The notes under the pieces: generated by a model
The model's database searches: none
What the model saw: the letters and a program-made list of their open reading frames with translations, nothing else
What the model was told of the DNA's origin: nothing
Source of the DNA: Cristatella mucedo
Lineage: Eukaryota; Bryozoa; Phylactolaemata; Cristatellidae
DNA: 64,000 nucleotides
Assembly (NCBI GenBank): GCA_009760855.2
Contig: WPIO01000007.1
Span: 7,158,501-7,222,500, forward strand
Direction of reading: 5' to 3'
Shown: piece by piece, positions 37,456 through 50,028 of the stretch
Numbering within the stretch: position 1 is the stretch's first letter
How the letters are laid out: every line of letters starts with the position of its first letter
Program-made: the position numbers and the translations under genes

Positions 37456-40335
37456 ACTGTAAATCTCTCTAACTTAGTGGTCATCAGGCCAGTTGTAACT
37501 CCAGCGGCCAGACTTAACGCTTGCCTTTGGAATCCTCGCTAAATGTGCAATAAAACTCTGGTAATAAGCGACCTCATTTCTGAAAATGGTATCGACCTGC
37601 TCGCCCTAACTGAAACCTGGCTGAAATCGATAAACTGCCCGACGATTAACTATGCTACTCCATCTGGTTTCTCGTTCTTTCACACCCCTAGATCAATCAA
37701 AACTGGAGGTGGAGTTGCTATTATCGTGCGCTCGAAATTCAACTTGAAGCCATTTGCAGTACCCTCGAAGCAGTCTTTTGAATCAATTGTCTTGGTCTCA
37801 CCCGAAAACAAGCTACCGATAGTGGCAGTAGTCTATCGCCCACCAGGTACCAAATCCTCCTTTATCTCAGATTTCTCCGATCTCATTTCGATTCTGTGTG
37901 CAAGAAATCGATCCGTCCTCGTTATGGGTGATTTCAACGTTCACTTTGATAACTTATCTGACGCTTTCAGCACCGAATTTCGTGCATTGACTGACTCATT
38001 GTCTCTTGTGGCTCATGTGCATGGCCCTACCCACATCAAGGGTCACACACTCGACCAGATTTTCTCATATAACTGCACTTTGTCATCACCAATTATTACC
38101 AAATCCTGCTTATCTGACCACATTAAGATATCATTCATTCTACAGTGTGAGCCCACATCCTCCTCTAAAATAACCTGTGAATCGCGAAACCTCAAGACCC
38201 TTGACATCGATGCTGTCCGTGCAAGAATATCTGCTTCGACTCTGCTGCTCAGTCCTCCCTCCGATCTGTCATCATTGGTAGATAGCTACTACACGACACT
38301 AGCTGACACGCTCGACGAGTTTGCACCTCTGACAAAGCTCACTGTGCGCCCCCGCCCAGACGGCCTATGGTTTACCACAGACATTAAACTAGCCAGGTCT
38401 ACTAAACGAAAGCTTGAAAAAGCATACAAAAGATCCGGACTAACTGTCCATCGACAGGCATATGAAAACTACTGTAAGTCGTACCAATCGAAGCTAGCAA
38501 AGGCCAAGTCTAGCTTCTATAGAAACATTTTTGAATCACAGATGCACAATCCAAAAATGCTGATGACAATAAACCATCTCCTCAACCGTTCTAAGATTAG
38601 CTCCTTACCTGATGATCCCTGTGATGATCTAGTCGATCGCTTCTCTCGATTCTTTGTGCAGAAGATAGACAAGATCAGGTAATTCATCCATGCGATGACA
38701 ACCTCCCCACTAGAATGCGGTTCCTCGGTTCCTGGCTGCACCTCAATGTTTGCATTTAAGCAGGTCACTAGTGATCTAATCCTAAAGTTCGTATCTCAAT
38801 CAAAGAAGACAACAAGTTCTCTGGACCCTATTCCCACTGTCCTGCTCCTACGTTGCATTGATCTGCTGCTGCAATGCATAACTAACATAATTAATATGTC
38901 ATTAGCCTCAGGTCATGTCCCAGCACCTTTCAAAAAAGCTTTAGTCAGGCCTCTCCTCAAGAAAGCAACACTAGACCAAGAGAACTTGAGCAACTACCGC
39001 CCAGTCTCCCTTCTACCATTCCTATCAAAGACACTGGAATGGGTTGTGGCAGACCAGCTAAACTCATATCGAAACCTCACACCTTGCTAGTAAGTTCCAG
39101 TCCGGCTTTAGAGCTAATCACTCCACAGAGTCAGCATTGCTTAGGGTATACAACGACCTGCTTAGGAATGCAGACATGGGTAGAGTGTCTCTTCTTGTTT
39201 TGCTTGATCTTTCGGCAGCTTTTGACACCATCGATCACAACGTTCTTCTAGAGCGCCTCTCATCTCATCTCGCCTGGGCATCACTGGCACTGCTCTGCAG
39301 TGGTTCAGGTCCTATCTCAGTGGGAGACTCCAGAGTATTGCCGTGAATGGACAAAGATCATCTGAAGCACCTCTGAAATATGGAGTACCTCAGGGCTCCG
39401 TGCTAGGTCCGGTTCTTATCACGGTTTATACTCTGCCTCTTGCTGATGTGATTGCCAAGCACAATCTAGGCTTTCACTTCTATGCGGATGACACTCAGTT
39501 GTACCTTTGCTTTGATCCCTCCCAACCTTCGAGCACCTCAAATTCTCTCAACTCACTTGCTGCATGCATTGATGACATCCACACATGGATGGCAGCAAGT
39601 TTTCTAAAACTAAACGATGACAAAACTAACTTACTAGTTATGGGCAAAGCCAGTGTGATTCAGAAATTGGAAAGGCTGACGCTCAAAATTGGCTGTTCCA
39701 GCATATCTCCTGTCGAATCAGCTCGAAATCTAGGTGTCATATTCCAAAGTGACCTCTCGTTAGACGACCATATCAGCTCCACGGTCAAACCTGCTTATTT
39801 TCAGCTTCATAATGTAGCTAAAATTCGGGCTTGTTTAGATAAGGATACCACGTCTAAGTTGGTCCATGCATTCGTGACATCCCGTCTCGACTTCTGCAAC
39901 TCACTGCTTAGTGGCCTACCAGCATGTGCGATCAGGCGATTGCAGCTGGTGCAAAACTCTGCAGCTAGGCTTGTCTGTCGTGAGCATCGCAGTTGCCACA
40001 TTAGTCCACTTCTCGCCGACCTACCAGTCAAGCAATGAATTGACTTCAATGTTTTGTCGCTCACTTTGAGGTCCCTTCATTCTATGGCTCCAGCCCATCT
40101 CTCCGACATACTCCCCCATCAGGCCAAGCATCGTACCGCCCGCTTTTCGGAATCCAACAGTCTAGAAATACCTCGTGCAAACCTCAAATCATTTGGAGAC
40201 CGTGCATTTAGTTCGTATGCTCCCAAAGCCTGGAACTCCCTCCCGACCTGCGTCAGAACATTCCCTGACCTGACCACATTTAAAAGGAACCTAAAAACAC
40301 ACCTATTTAGGACAGCATTTAGTGGGTCCCTGTGA
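37456..40335 (+). pseudogene. L2-A ORF2: endonuclease and reverse transcriptase, lightly damaged
   Basis: From the Met after the first stop (37543), endonuclease motifs fall at residues 24-27 (ETWL), 55-57 (GGG), 98-102 (YRPPG), 129-134 (GDFNVH), 169-172 (TLDQ) and 191-193 (SDH). This is the full catalytic set for target nicking. RT shows LVRPLLKK, SNYRPVSLLPFLSKTLE, LLDLSAAFDTIDH, GVPQGSVLGP (39382-39411) and FYADDTQLYL (39478-39507, both catalytic Asp kept). Lesions: stop codons at 37540, 38680 and 40036, a two-base deletion near 39066, and a compensating shift between about 39250 and 39340. There is also a 9-base in-frame loss near 40026 of a conserved Leu-His-Trp. With so few lesions, insertion is probably recent compared with the other copies. 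Confidence 0.9.
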
Positions 40336-40500
40336 TTCGTCCTTGATGTGCTTATGCGTGCTGACACTGTGCATGCTGCCACTAACCACATTTGCATGCT
40401 GACCCTGTGCATGTCACCCCTAACCATATTATTCATTTTGTTTGTTTTTCAAGCATGATTTTACTTACCATTTAATTGCATTTCCCTTTGCAGCAAATGT

Positions 40501-40540
40501 AAAGCGCCTAGACAGAGATTAAGTTCTCTGAGGGCGCTTT
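40501..40540 (+). promoter_or_regulatory. L2-A 3'-terminal stem-loop
   Basis: Outer stem aaagcgcc (40501-40508) with ggcgcttt (40533-40540), inner stem cagaga (40513-40518) with tctctg (40525-40530), loop ttaagt. Then atcaagtac and the ATT tail. The same fold is kept in SINE-A copies. In L2-type elements the 3' end is what the reverse transcriptase recognises, so this is the probable recognition structure (inference). Confidence 0.8.
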
Positions 40541-40585
40541 ATCAAGTACATTATTATTATATTACTATTATTATTATTTAAAAAG

Positions 40586-41440
40586 TCTTTGATTTCATAA
40601 GCAAAATAAATTAAAGTGATGGAATCCCTGAGACGGCATCGCTTAAAGCTGGAGGTTCTTGGAGTGTGAGGAACTGGGCTTTAGCAGTCAGTGCCACAAG
40701 CACTATGCTGCGGTTTAGTCTTCTGTTAGAAAGGGTCGCCACCAAGAGTTCCACTTCTGACCTTCACCAGGTTGTTTATTTCGGCTGGCTGGGTGATTAA
40801 AAGGCCAGGGACGCCCCCCCCGAAGGGAGGGCAGGTAAAGCTGCTATCGCGAGGCTTGCACTCTAGTTGCTGCTGGAGTGAGATCGTGGTCCTCTCCATC
40901 TTACACTGGAGGGAGATCCTAAAGGAAACGGGCAGCCGGAAATCTTTTACTCAGATCTAAGTTAAGGACTAAAAAGTTTCACATTGGGTTTGACAAGCCT
41001 TAAGTGGTGCTGATTTACTGATGGTCGCTGGGGCGGCAGCATTTGTAATTTCCTTCAAGCCTTGTCGTGAGCTTGAATGCAGTATCGGTCCGTGGGCAGT
41101 GGCAGGGGGTTATGCAACGCCTGAGACTTGGCAGGACTACGGTCTCGGCCAGTGTCTTACTTAGGTTCGTGACAGCAGTGTAGTATTTTCAGTGCCTTTG
41201 CTGTAAAGATGTTTGATATGCTGTGTAGTCAGAATGACGAATAAACGTTAAGGTTAATATAAAGTATAAAGACTGTGCTCAGGTTGTGATTTTGAACACA
41301 GTTAGTGGTGGTGTCTGCCATAGAAGTGCTCAGTCGCTTATGATGTCAGACAGGAAATTTGATCTCGACATGGATGAAAAAGGTGGTCATTCTGGCCCTT
41401 GGGTAATCACTATGAGGTTGCACCTTCGTGGCTGCTTTGC
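40586..41440. other. Intron 1, unassigned segment
   Basis: Nothing recognised. Confidence 0.3.
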
Positions 41441-41592
41441 TTGCAAACGAGCTCGAGGAGCCCTTCAGCCGAAGGTCAAGGTGAATGTATGTGATGGCCG
41501 AGGTCGTGGGCTCGAGCCCCGTAGCATATGTGAAGGACCTGGATAGAGATTAAGTTCTCTTGGGGCACTATACAAATGCATTGTTATATTTA
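41441..41592 (+). mobile_element. SINE-A copy
   Basis: Degenerate A-box region, B box gggctcgagcccc at 41508-41520, then gaaggacctggatagagatt, aagttctcttgggg and a short tail. The head is more decayed than at 24950-25092. Confidence 0.7.
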
Positions 41593-41985
41593 TCGAGTAA
41601 GAATATTCTCCAAGCATGCCTCTGTTAGGTCTAGTTTGGTCACTTCTTATTGCTGAGCTCTATATAGCTGCACCTGATCACGTGCTGCGACGACATTGAC
41701 GGTTTCGTAGTGAATTCAGTAGGCAACCACTTGGCAGCTAAGAATGTAAAGATCAGGAGAGACCACTCCTAAGATCACCGATGAAAGAGCAAAGGTAACT
41801 GCTGCTCGAAGGAGCAGTACCTGTAATGGTACCAGTTTCAGCAAGCTGGTGGCATCAATACGTAGCAAATGGTTACAACCATCTCTCAGATAAAAGTAAT
41901 TTTTAAGAGGGGGAACTAAAATATTTAACGTAAGTTGGCAAGACAGGAAGTCTGCAAGTGTGACATCACGAAAGTGTTTTCTGCC

Positions 41986-41987
<2 letters not shown>
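41593..41987. other. Intron 1, unassigned segment
   Basis: Nothing recognised. Confidence 0.3.
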
Positions 41988-42033
<46 letters not shown>

Positions 42034-42046
42034 TTCGGCCATATAC

Positions 42047-42135
<89 letters not shown>
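41988..42135 (+). repeat. (TA)n arrays with one short interruption
   Basis: Two long TA runs separated by tcattcggccatatacat. Tyr-Ile frames on both strands are artefacts. Confidence 0.95.
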
Positions 42136-42860
42136 TGCATATAGCTTTGCAAGCTGAGAGCAGATGTACATATTTTAAATTTGCCAAATATACTTGAAAG
42201 GACTGAGTGGCTCGATGTTTGGGCTCGAAACTAAAGCCCCATGGTCTAACAGAGAGAGCTTTGCTATTTTAGCATTGTTAAAGACAACTAAATGACGAGG
42301 GTAAGAATAATACTAGCGATTGACTGTTAGTACGCAACATATTCACAGCAAATTATTAATGAAAACATCGATTTCAACTGGAAACTGGTAATAAATGCTT
42401 AACCTTGCAGCATATTAAAATTGCTGTGCTCATTGTGCCCCCCACTGCGTTACCAGGTTTGGGGAAGCAGGAGCTAAACAGCTAAATAATAAAGTCCGTT
42501 GGCCACTTGCTAGGCTAGCACCAGCTCCTCACGCCTGTTTTTATAGATTTGAAGCAGGTTGGCATATTGAATTGTTTTGGCGATTTCACAGATCAGGGCT
42601 ACAGAAAGGCTTTAGCCCTCAACTCAGTGAACGAATCAGTGAATCTGAGAGAGCTGACGGAAACGCCTCAGCGAACGTCTTTTAAAATGTCCCTCCAAGC
42701 AGCACCGTTTTGAGGCTGAGCCTGATGCTGCTTAAGCAACAATTGATACACATTGTTTCTTGAGCCTCGGGCTGAGCAACACATCTTGTCGCGAGGACGA
42801 GTTTAGACCTGTCCGAAAAGAAATTGGTACCCCCAGTTTGGCGTGCCTGAAGCTGCTTGC
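42136..42860. other. Intron 1, unassigned segment
   Basis: Nothing recognised. Confidence 0.3.
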
Positions 42861-43110
<250 letters not shown>

Positions 43111-44316
43111 TGCAATCCAGCAGGCCTCATTTGAGCTATCTCAGAAGCTTTACCCGTTTACCTCAAACATGCTATCGCTCGTCCAAAGCACGATTAACCG
43201 AAAGAATTAAAGCCCTCCAGAAAACTGTTCGTCACAAAAGTCCTGCTGCGTGTGTGGCCAGGCCACAGTGTCCTTTCTAATGCGACATTAGAACACAAGC
43301 CCTTCTGCACTGAGGCACTCTACAGCTTCATGCTGAAGGCTGTTTCGGAGCGGCAAGACTCCGTGGCAACTCTCTAAGCCGGGAAACATCGACAGGGAAA
43401 GGGCAACTGACTCAAGGTTTCTAAGAAAAGGCCAACATACTAGTGCATGCCATGAGGCCAGCCTGCTGCAATGCCCAGCTTCCGGGTACCCACCACCCGG
43501 AGGGGGCTATAGCTCCTCGACCAGCCAACTTCCCTTGAGGGGGGCAGTGAGTACGGCAATGCAGAAGCACTGTGTGCTCGTAGCCGTGACTGTAGAGTAC
43601 TTCGGTATTTGGCTGCCCCCTGGGATGCTGGGAACGGGGCTGTCACTGTCTGCTTGATCAACATGCATCTTATGTAAAGGTCTGCCACGTGCAAGCCCAT
43701 CAAAGGCTGAAAGTGCTAGGCTGCTCCAGGCTGCTGCCATTTTTGCACATGTGAAAGGTATCATACCACATAATGCTGGGTAGCATTTAGAGAAATTTAC
43801 TCTCTGGGTGCAATAAAGGGAACTCTTTATTGCCTTTCGTGATGATTCGGCTGATTTTCAAGGATGCAAAGCCTTCAATTTTAGCAACCTTATGCAAGGC
43901 TTGACTTTTTAGCTTTGCTGCTAGTTTTTTTCAAAAAGGCATTAGGCTTTCGATAGGATTTGTAATGCCGATTGGTTGCGGTTCGGACAATTGAGTCAGG
44001 CTGGTCAGTTGCTGCCAGCTGTGCACATTTTCCTCGAGGTAGCAGACGCGAGTGTATGGCACACACTCGACAGCAGAATGCTAAGAATGGCTTTGGTATG
44101 GCAGGGAGTCCTGCCAAAGAGTCAGATAATTTAAGCCCGGAGTGCCTTCAGGGCTCTAGGCTGCCATGTGGTGCATTAAAAAGGATGACACCACAGGATC
44201 ACGGCTTGTCACTGACAAAACAGAGTAAGTAGTCCTTTTGGATCGTGCATACGTCTTTAAGAATCAATCGTTGTCGGAGTTTCGTGAAGTACAGATGCCA
44301 TCGCGGGTGCTTTATG

Positions 44317-44320
<4 letters not shown>
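43111..44320. other. Intron 1, unassigned segment
   Basis: Several short frames on both strands, none with a domain. Missing exon(s) between the SH3 exon and 44748 could lie anywhere in intron 1, including here, but I cannot place them. Confidence 0.3.
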
Positions 44321-44372
<52 letters not shown>

Positions 44373-44412
44373 CATAATATATATATATATACACATACAT
44401 AATATACATATA
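44321..44412 (+). repeat. (TA)n arrays with ACATAC interruptions
   Basis: Alternating TA runs separated by cacatacata. At 44606-44642 a GCAT tetranucleotide run follows (gcatgcatgcatgctcatgc). Confidence 0.9.
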
Positions 44413-44747
44413 AAGTATGTAAATAGTTCATCCATTGCTATCTGTACACCCATGTTCTTGGAGCAGCTCGTGTTCACTTCTTTTCGGTTCTGTGCTTGCC
44501 GGTATGCAAGCCTGGCCTCGGTGCTTGCTGCCTCACCAGTGAACCGACTTCGCGATCGTCTGTCGCTAGTGCAGCCTGTGCTAGCTATACCGTGTGCATA
44601 CCTATGCCGTGTGCATGCATGCATGCTCATGCATGCATGCACACGGCCCTGCCTGACACCGGTCGCTCGCCTGCTTGCATAATGACCGGCTGATTGTCAC
44701 GCTCGGCTAGCCGGAGCTGATCGGCTGCTGCCATTGCTCGCTCGCAG

Positions 44748-44902
44748 GCTACAGCAGCTTCTCGGTACACACTGCAGCCGATGCCCAATCGGCAGCGTCT
44801 CCACACGCGTTCTCCAAATGGGGAGATAGTGGGCAGAAAGGCTCGTCTCCACCGCTGTCTATGTCAGCGGGCAACGGTGGCAGTGTCAGCTTGGAGTTGG
44901 CA
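44748..44902 (+). CDS. RhoGAP-like gene, linker exon
   Basis: The acceptor has a pyrimidine-rich lead and cgctcgcag before 44748. The donor gca|gtaagt at 44903 matches the consensus. The 155 bases are two bases to complete a codon plus 51 codons, open in this frame, coding a Ser/Ala/Gly-rich peptide (starts YSSFSVHTAADAQ, ends GSVSLELA). A second frame is also open, so the choice rests on phase: this frame ends in phase 0, matching the next exon at 48978. Its 5' phase needs a preceding exon ending in phase 1. The donors of the SH3 exon are all phase 0, so at least one exon is missing between them. Likely role: disordered linker between SH3 and WW. Confidence 0.55.
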
Positions 44903-45211
44903 GTAAGTCAGCGCTACTGCTCACGAGCTCGATTCTAGCAGTTCAGGAAGAGCAGTCTGAGTGCTGCCAGAGTAGGCGCTGATGCTGCAGGCGCTGCTGC
45001 TGATGGACGAGCAATGCAACGCAGCCATGTGTGCACACATGCTGTATATGCGCCCGTGTATACCAGGGCTTGAGGCAAGCGGTCCTCCTACCCCTAAGGC
45101 ACGCATGCTAGTGCACTTGGTCCTCACAGTTAAGCTTTGAAAATTTAGGAGTCACCATAATTTCTGCTGAGAACATAGATATCTCCAGGTCAGCGTGTTT
45201 GTATGAAACTC
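44903..45211. other. Intron, unassigned segment
   Basis: Nothing recognised. Confidence 0.3.
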
Positions 45212-45232
45212 GACCGGCTATTGTAGCCGGTC
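45212..45232. repeat. Perfect 9-bp inverted repeat, 3-base loop
   Basis: gaccggcta / tagccggtc with loop ttg, followed by atttttcc. It resembles a bacterial terminator in shape but lies in a eukaryotic intron. Confidence 0.85.
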
Positions 45233-45617
45233 ATTTTTCCGTCTGCCAAGAGTCGATACGATGATCCGAGAGGGTGCTTTTTATTACACTAATGTAGCCT
45301 CCTTCTAGCTTCCGAGGTTCGGCACCTGATGCAAGCTGTCGAAGTAGAATGTATACCGTCCAGTCTCTTGGCAGAGATGATTTGAGTGCTTACTCACTTA
45401 CAGCCGGAACCAGCAGTCCTTGTCTGTAAAGGTAGCTGTCGTCTGAGGCTGGCCTAAGTCTGTTTACTGAATGCAGTCCAAAGTGACCTTGAAGGCCATT
45501 TGCCTACCATGTCGCAGCCTTGGCCCGTGGCATCATTACTTTTTGAAAGACCTTGATGCTTGAGCTATTGATAAGTGTACTGTACCTGTTTAGTGCTTCT
45601 CGTGGTAAAAAAAGCTT

Positions 45618-45740
45618 CATTTGTTTAGCTCCACACAATAACTTAATCTCTATCCACGCATATGTACCAGGCCTCGAACCTTGGCCTTTAAAGGCAAGTA
45701 TCGTACCACTATCTCGATGGTAGGCTGGATCAGATGGCTG
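45618..45740 (-). mobile_element. SINE-A-like copy, diverged
   Basis: On the minus strand: tRNA-like head (complement of accactatctcgatggtagg), B box as ggttcgaggcc near 45668-45680, then tagagattaagttattg. It has lost most of the 3' hairpin. Confidence 0.6.
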
Positions 45741-46539
45741 ACCATTTTGCAGCTTTGATATAAGCTAGCATGAACTCCTAAGTCACATATATCCAAGGAG
45801 GCTATAGACCGGTCCCAGCTTTTCTGCCGTGCTTTGCAGTTAGTGGCATGTAGATACATAGGCAACAAAGTCAGCGGGCAAAACATAACCAAAAGCCGTG
45901 GACAGGAAGCAGTAAATCACTGGCAGCAGAGGAACAGTTGCTGTAGAGCACTCATGTCAAGGGCTTCGGCACGAGGAGTGCCAGCTGATCTCTGCCCCGC
46001 AGCTGTCGTGCTGTCAACATCCAACCCTTATTAGCATCCCTTATACTCTCTAACCTGGCAAAGCGTTAAGGAGCTTCAGCTAAGCACGAAAATATGCAAA
46101 TATTCAACAGCACGTTTGTGTGTATGTTTGCATGTGCACTTGTGTGTGTGTGTGTGTCTGTGTATGCATGCGTTAAGCTTACCTGTCTTACCTTAAGTCG
46201 GTGAAGCCGTGATGCAGAGGCGACTGGGCTCGCATTTGTCGTTGCTGGCACGTTTGAGAAGCCGTGACGAGCACATGCTGAGGCTCTACATGCCGAGGCC
46301 ATCTCCATATGATGTGTGGAGCAGCACTTGTGAAGAAATAATGCATTTGTCAAAAACAAATCCTCGAGGAATCGACCAAGTCCTCTACTGCTACTAGCCT
46401 CCATAATTCAACCTAAATCGTGGTAACCTGAGATTCGTCTGTCTATTTCCTTCCGCATACTAGAAATTCACATTGCTGAAAAAGGAAGTGCCCGAAGGCA
46501 GGCTGACGGGAGGTGGACGTAGCTGAGGGTATGTCGGGG
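45741..46539. other. Intron, unassigned segment
   Basis: A 62-codon frame at 46209-46397 starts after a weak acceptor-like gatgcag at 46214 but has no credible donor before its stop. No domain. A short GT run lies at 46141-46157. Confidence 0.3.
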
Positions 46540-47200
46540 AGCAAAATAATACTAATAATAATAACACTATAATTTTTGTCGTTCCATCAAGGAAATAAAT
46601 CTCTTTCTAGGCACTTTACATGTGCTGTAAAGGGAGCATGTCAAATGGTTAGTGATAGTATATATATGCATAGTGTGTGCAGTTATGAGCACACCAAGGA
46701 CGATTCGGATGAATGCAGCAAATGCTGTGAGCAGCACGTGGCCTATTAGCTGCTTTTTAATGTTATGGAGGCAGGAATGTCCTTACGTCAGTCGAGAGTG
46801 ACTTCCGGGTTTTGGGGTATACTAACTACAGGCATCTTCCCCAAATAATTTGTCGTTTGCTGAGGGGGGACAGCTAAACGCCAAAGGAGTGGGTGGTACA
46901 ATGCCTAGCCTGAGAAGGAAGTAGTACTGATACATAGGCTGGAGTAAATGGATGAAGGGACCTAAAAGTGAGTGAAACAATCGTTAAGTCGATGTGCTGC
47001 TTTATGGCGAGCCAGTTCCGGTGGGTGAGAAGTGGTTTAATGTGGCAACTGTATCAGAGAAGTCTGGCTGCTCAGTTTTGCACCCGCTTTAAGCACCTGA
47101 TTGCACAGGCCGGTAGATCAGTAAAGCAGTGAGTTATAGAAGTCGAGACAAGACGCCACAAATGCATGGACCAGCTTGGACGTGGTTTCCCTTTCTTAAG
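46540..47200 (-). mobile_element. L2-A 3' fragment
   Basis: On the minus strand: RT C-terminal segment to 47200, conserved gaagggacctaaaagtgag at 46956, 3' UTR, diverged hairpin (ctaggcactttacatgtgctg) and an AATAATAAT tail at 46545-46565. Confidence 0.8.
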
Positions 47201-47603
47201 CAAGCTTGAAGTTAAGCAATGTTATGTAGCCGAATTTTGGTGCCAGCTAATAGACTAACCCTGAGGAAGGGGTTAGTGTGCAAGTATCCGGTAGTTTTAG
47301 CATGAGCATGACCATATTTAACTTAGGCAAACTGGTATGCTACCTCAAAGTCTTTGCTACTACCCTATCGGTATATCGGTATACCCTACACTGCTGAAGC
47401 AGCAGTGAAGCTATTTGCCTGGCTATTTTTCTTTTGGTTTCTTTTTTTGGTATTCATTGCTGCCGGTAACTTCAGTGCTCTTGTTATGCCAAGATAGCAA
47501 GCATATAGAGCATCAACGTCGTCTTTTGCGGCCAATATTGTAAGAGTCATGGGCACGTGATGCAGAGAGTCGAGTAAACATTGGCAGTAGGAAAGAGAGA
47601 TAG
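47201..47603. other. Intron, unassigned segment
   Basis: Nothing recognised. Confidence 0.3.
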
Positions 47604-47900
<297 letters not shown>

Positions 47901-48977
47901 CAGAGCAAAGAGTGACTGAGAAGAGGGTTTTTAAAAGAAGCGGAGAGAAAAATGAGAGAAAGTGAGAGCAAGATATAAACTGTATGTATGCAGCCAGCAG
48001 GCAGGGCAGAGCTCTCATACACACATCAAACCTGTCCAGGGGCACCCCATCAGTGAAGAACATCACTCGGCTGCAGGACCACCAGAGCGGTTAGCTTAGT
48101 TGGTCAGTGAGCAGCTGTATTAGTCCCTTGCCTACATCCTCAATTGTATTCACACTCTATACTGTTTGAAGGTTGCCAGTCCACTAAGAACAGCAGTGTG
48201 TAATCGAAACTCACTGTGTCCAAACCAACTGACATCTGCACTGTCTTGATCTCTTTACAGTTCTTACAATAACTTCTGCACCAAAACTTCTGCACAAGTG
48301 TGTATTGCTCAAAGCAGGAGGCCACCACTTCTTGCATCCAGCATCAATGCAGTTACAGTTGCACATGGACGGTAGTGCTCGTCAGCTATCAAGGAGTAGC
48401 TGCTTCAGCAGCTTTGCTTTCATCCAACTTTTGCCACTGGGCAGCTGACACTCGTGGCCGGAACCAGATGAATCAGCATCTTGGGATGGGTTTAGGTTTT
48501 TTTTGGACTTTTCTGTCTGTACTTGTATAGAGCACACTACTATCGTGCTCAGACCAGCATGCAAAAGAAAAGAGCACACAACAAGACGCATAAGGATGCC
48601 GATAATTTGCCCCCCTGTTGGCAATATCCACCGAATCCTGCTAAGGTTAGCAAGCCAAGCACGCAGGAACAAAAAAAAGTAGATCGTTAGGGTGCCAGAA
48701 AAGCTCAGAAGAATACATGCATCTTCTGCTGAGAATTGAGTGATGCAAAAGTCAATGCAGATGGCGACACAACCCGGAAGCAGGTTCCAGACTTTCGATG
48801 CATACGAAATGAAGGCCCAATCACCGGAAGAAATCAATTTTGTGGAGTCACGATGCTAGAATACATGCAAGAACCCCCACCCCAGTCCTCCCTTGTTTCC
48901 TAGCTCGTAGTAAGGTCCCAGCCAGCTCTCAAGTTAGGGCCCACACGTATTTGCTTAAGTGAGTGCGTTTGTTGCAG
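47901..48977. other. Intron, unassigned segment
   Basis: An antisense frame at 48382-48837 has no domain. Nothing else recognised. Confidence 0.3.
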
Positions 48978-49094
48978 GGCAGCCAAAAGCTGGTGAAAAA
49001 GCATTCACTCCAGCAGAGTACGTTAACAGGCTGGACTGAGACGGTCGATTACCGAGGCCAAAAGGCATTTGTCCACACCACTACCGGTGACAGG
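48978..49094 (+). CDS. RhoGAP-like gene, exon with the first half of a WW domain
   Basis: Acceptor gtttgttgcag before 48978 and donor agg|gtaagc at 49095. The 117 bases are 39 codons, phase 0 at both ends. The peptide ends LTGWTETVDYRGQKAFVHTT then TGDR: first WW tryptophan, a D-x-R-G turn, an aromatic in the place of the YY pair, and a TTTG turn. The canonical second Trp and Pro would follow after one or two residues but are not in this exon. The next recognised exon (55216) starts a new WW, so a small exon carrying the rest is expected between them. WW domains bind proline-rich partners. ARHGAP12 and ARHGAP27 carry two or three. Confidence 0.65.
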
Positions 49095-49620
<526 letters not shown>

Positions 49621-49639
49621 ATAATTCATTTATATAGAT

Positions 49640-49912
49640 ATACATGTAATGTATCTCCGTCAGTAACTCCACAAAGTCATAAAGACCATGTGGGTGTTAC
49701 GCAGGAGAGTTTTGTATAGCGCACTCACAGCCTAAGCGGCTTTCGGTACGCATTCGGTAGCCAACAGACTTTGTCTCACGCAATAAAGAGAAAGTGGGAA
49801 GCATAGCAGAGTTAGGAGAGCAGTTGAGGTAGTGAGTAGCATAGAAGTAGCAGTTCAGGACCGCTGGAAAGGATGTGCCATAGTCGGCAGTTGGAGAGTA
49901 GATGTCGTTGCG
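49640..49912 (-). mobile_element. L2-B 3' fragment
   Basis: aatgtatctccgtcagtaactccacaaag at the left is the same 3' border as at 9780-9810. The minus strand then encodes the KSVGYRMRTE-CECAI segment that parallels 9840-9900. Cut at about 49912 by a GA array. Confidence 0.8.
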
Positions 49913-49914
49913 TA

Positions 49915-49917
<3 letters not shown>

Positions 49918-49991
<74 letters not shown>

Positions 49992-50028
49992 GAGGGAGAG
50001 AGAGACCGAGAGAGAGAGAGAGATTGCA
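49918..50028 (+). repeat. (GATA)n-(GA)n microsatellite
   Basis: Three GATA units, then about 95 bases of GA with GG interruptions. Confidence 0.95.

Larger units (their letters stand above)
37440..40585 (+). mobile_element. L2-A non-LTR retrotransposon, nearly complete ORF2 and 3' end
   Basis: The reference copy of the window's main LINE family. ORF2 (37456-40335) has an apurinic-type endonuclease and a reverse transcriptase. The 3' UTR (40336-40500) leads into a stem-loop at 40501-40540 and an ATT-rich tail to about 40585. RT, endonuclease and tail type fit the CR1/L2 group, most likely L2. No ORF1 or 5' UTR is recognised, so the 5' end is provisional and the copy may be 5'-truncated. It lies in intron 1 in the sense orientation of the RhoGAP-like gene. 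Confidence 0.85.

Noticed and set aside
46209-46397. 62-codon frame considered as an exon between 44.9 and 49.0 kb
   Set aside because: The acceptor has a poor pyrimidine tract, no consensus donor lies before its stop, and there is no domain.
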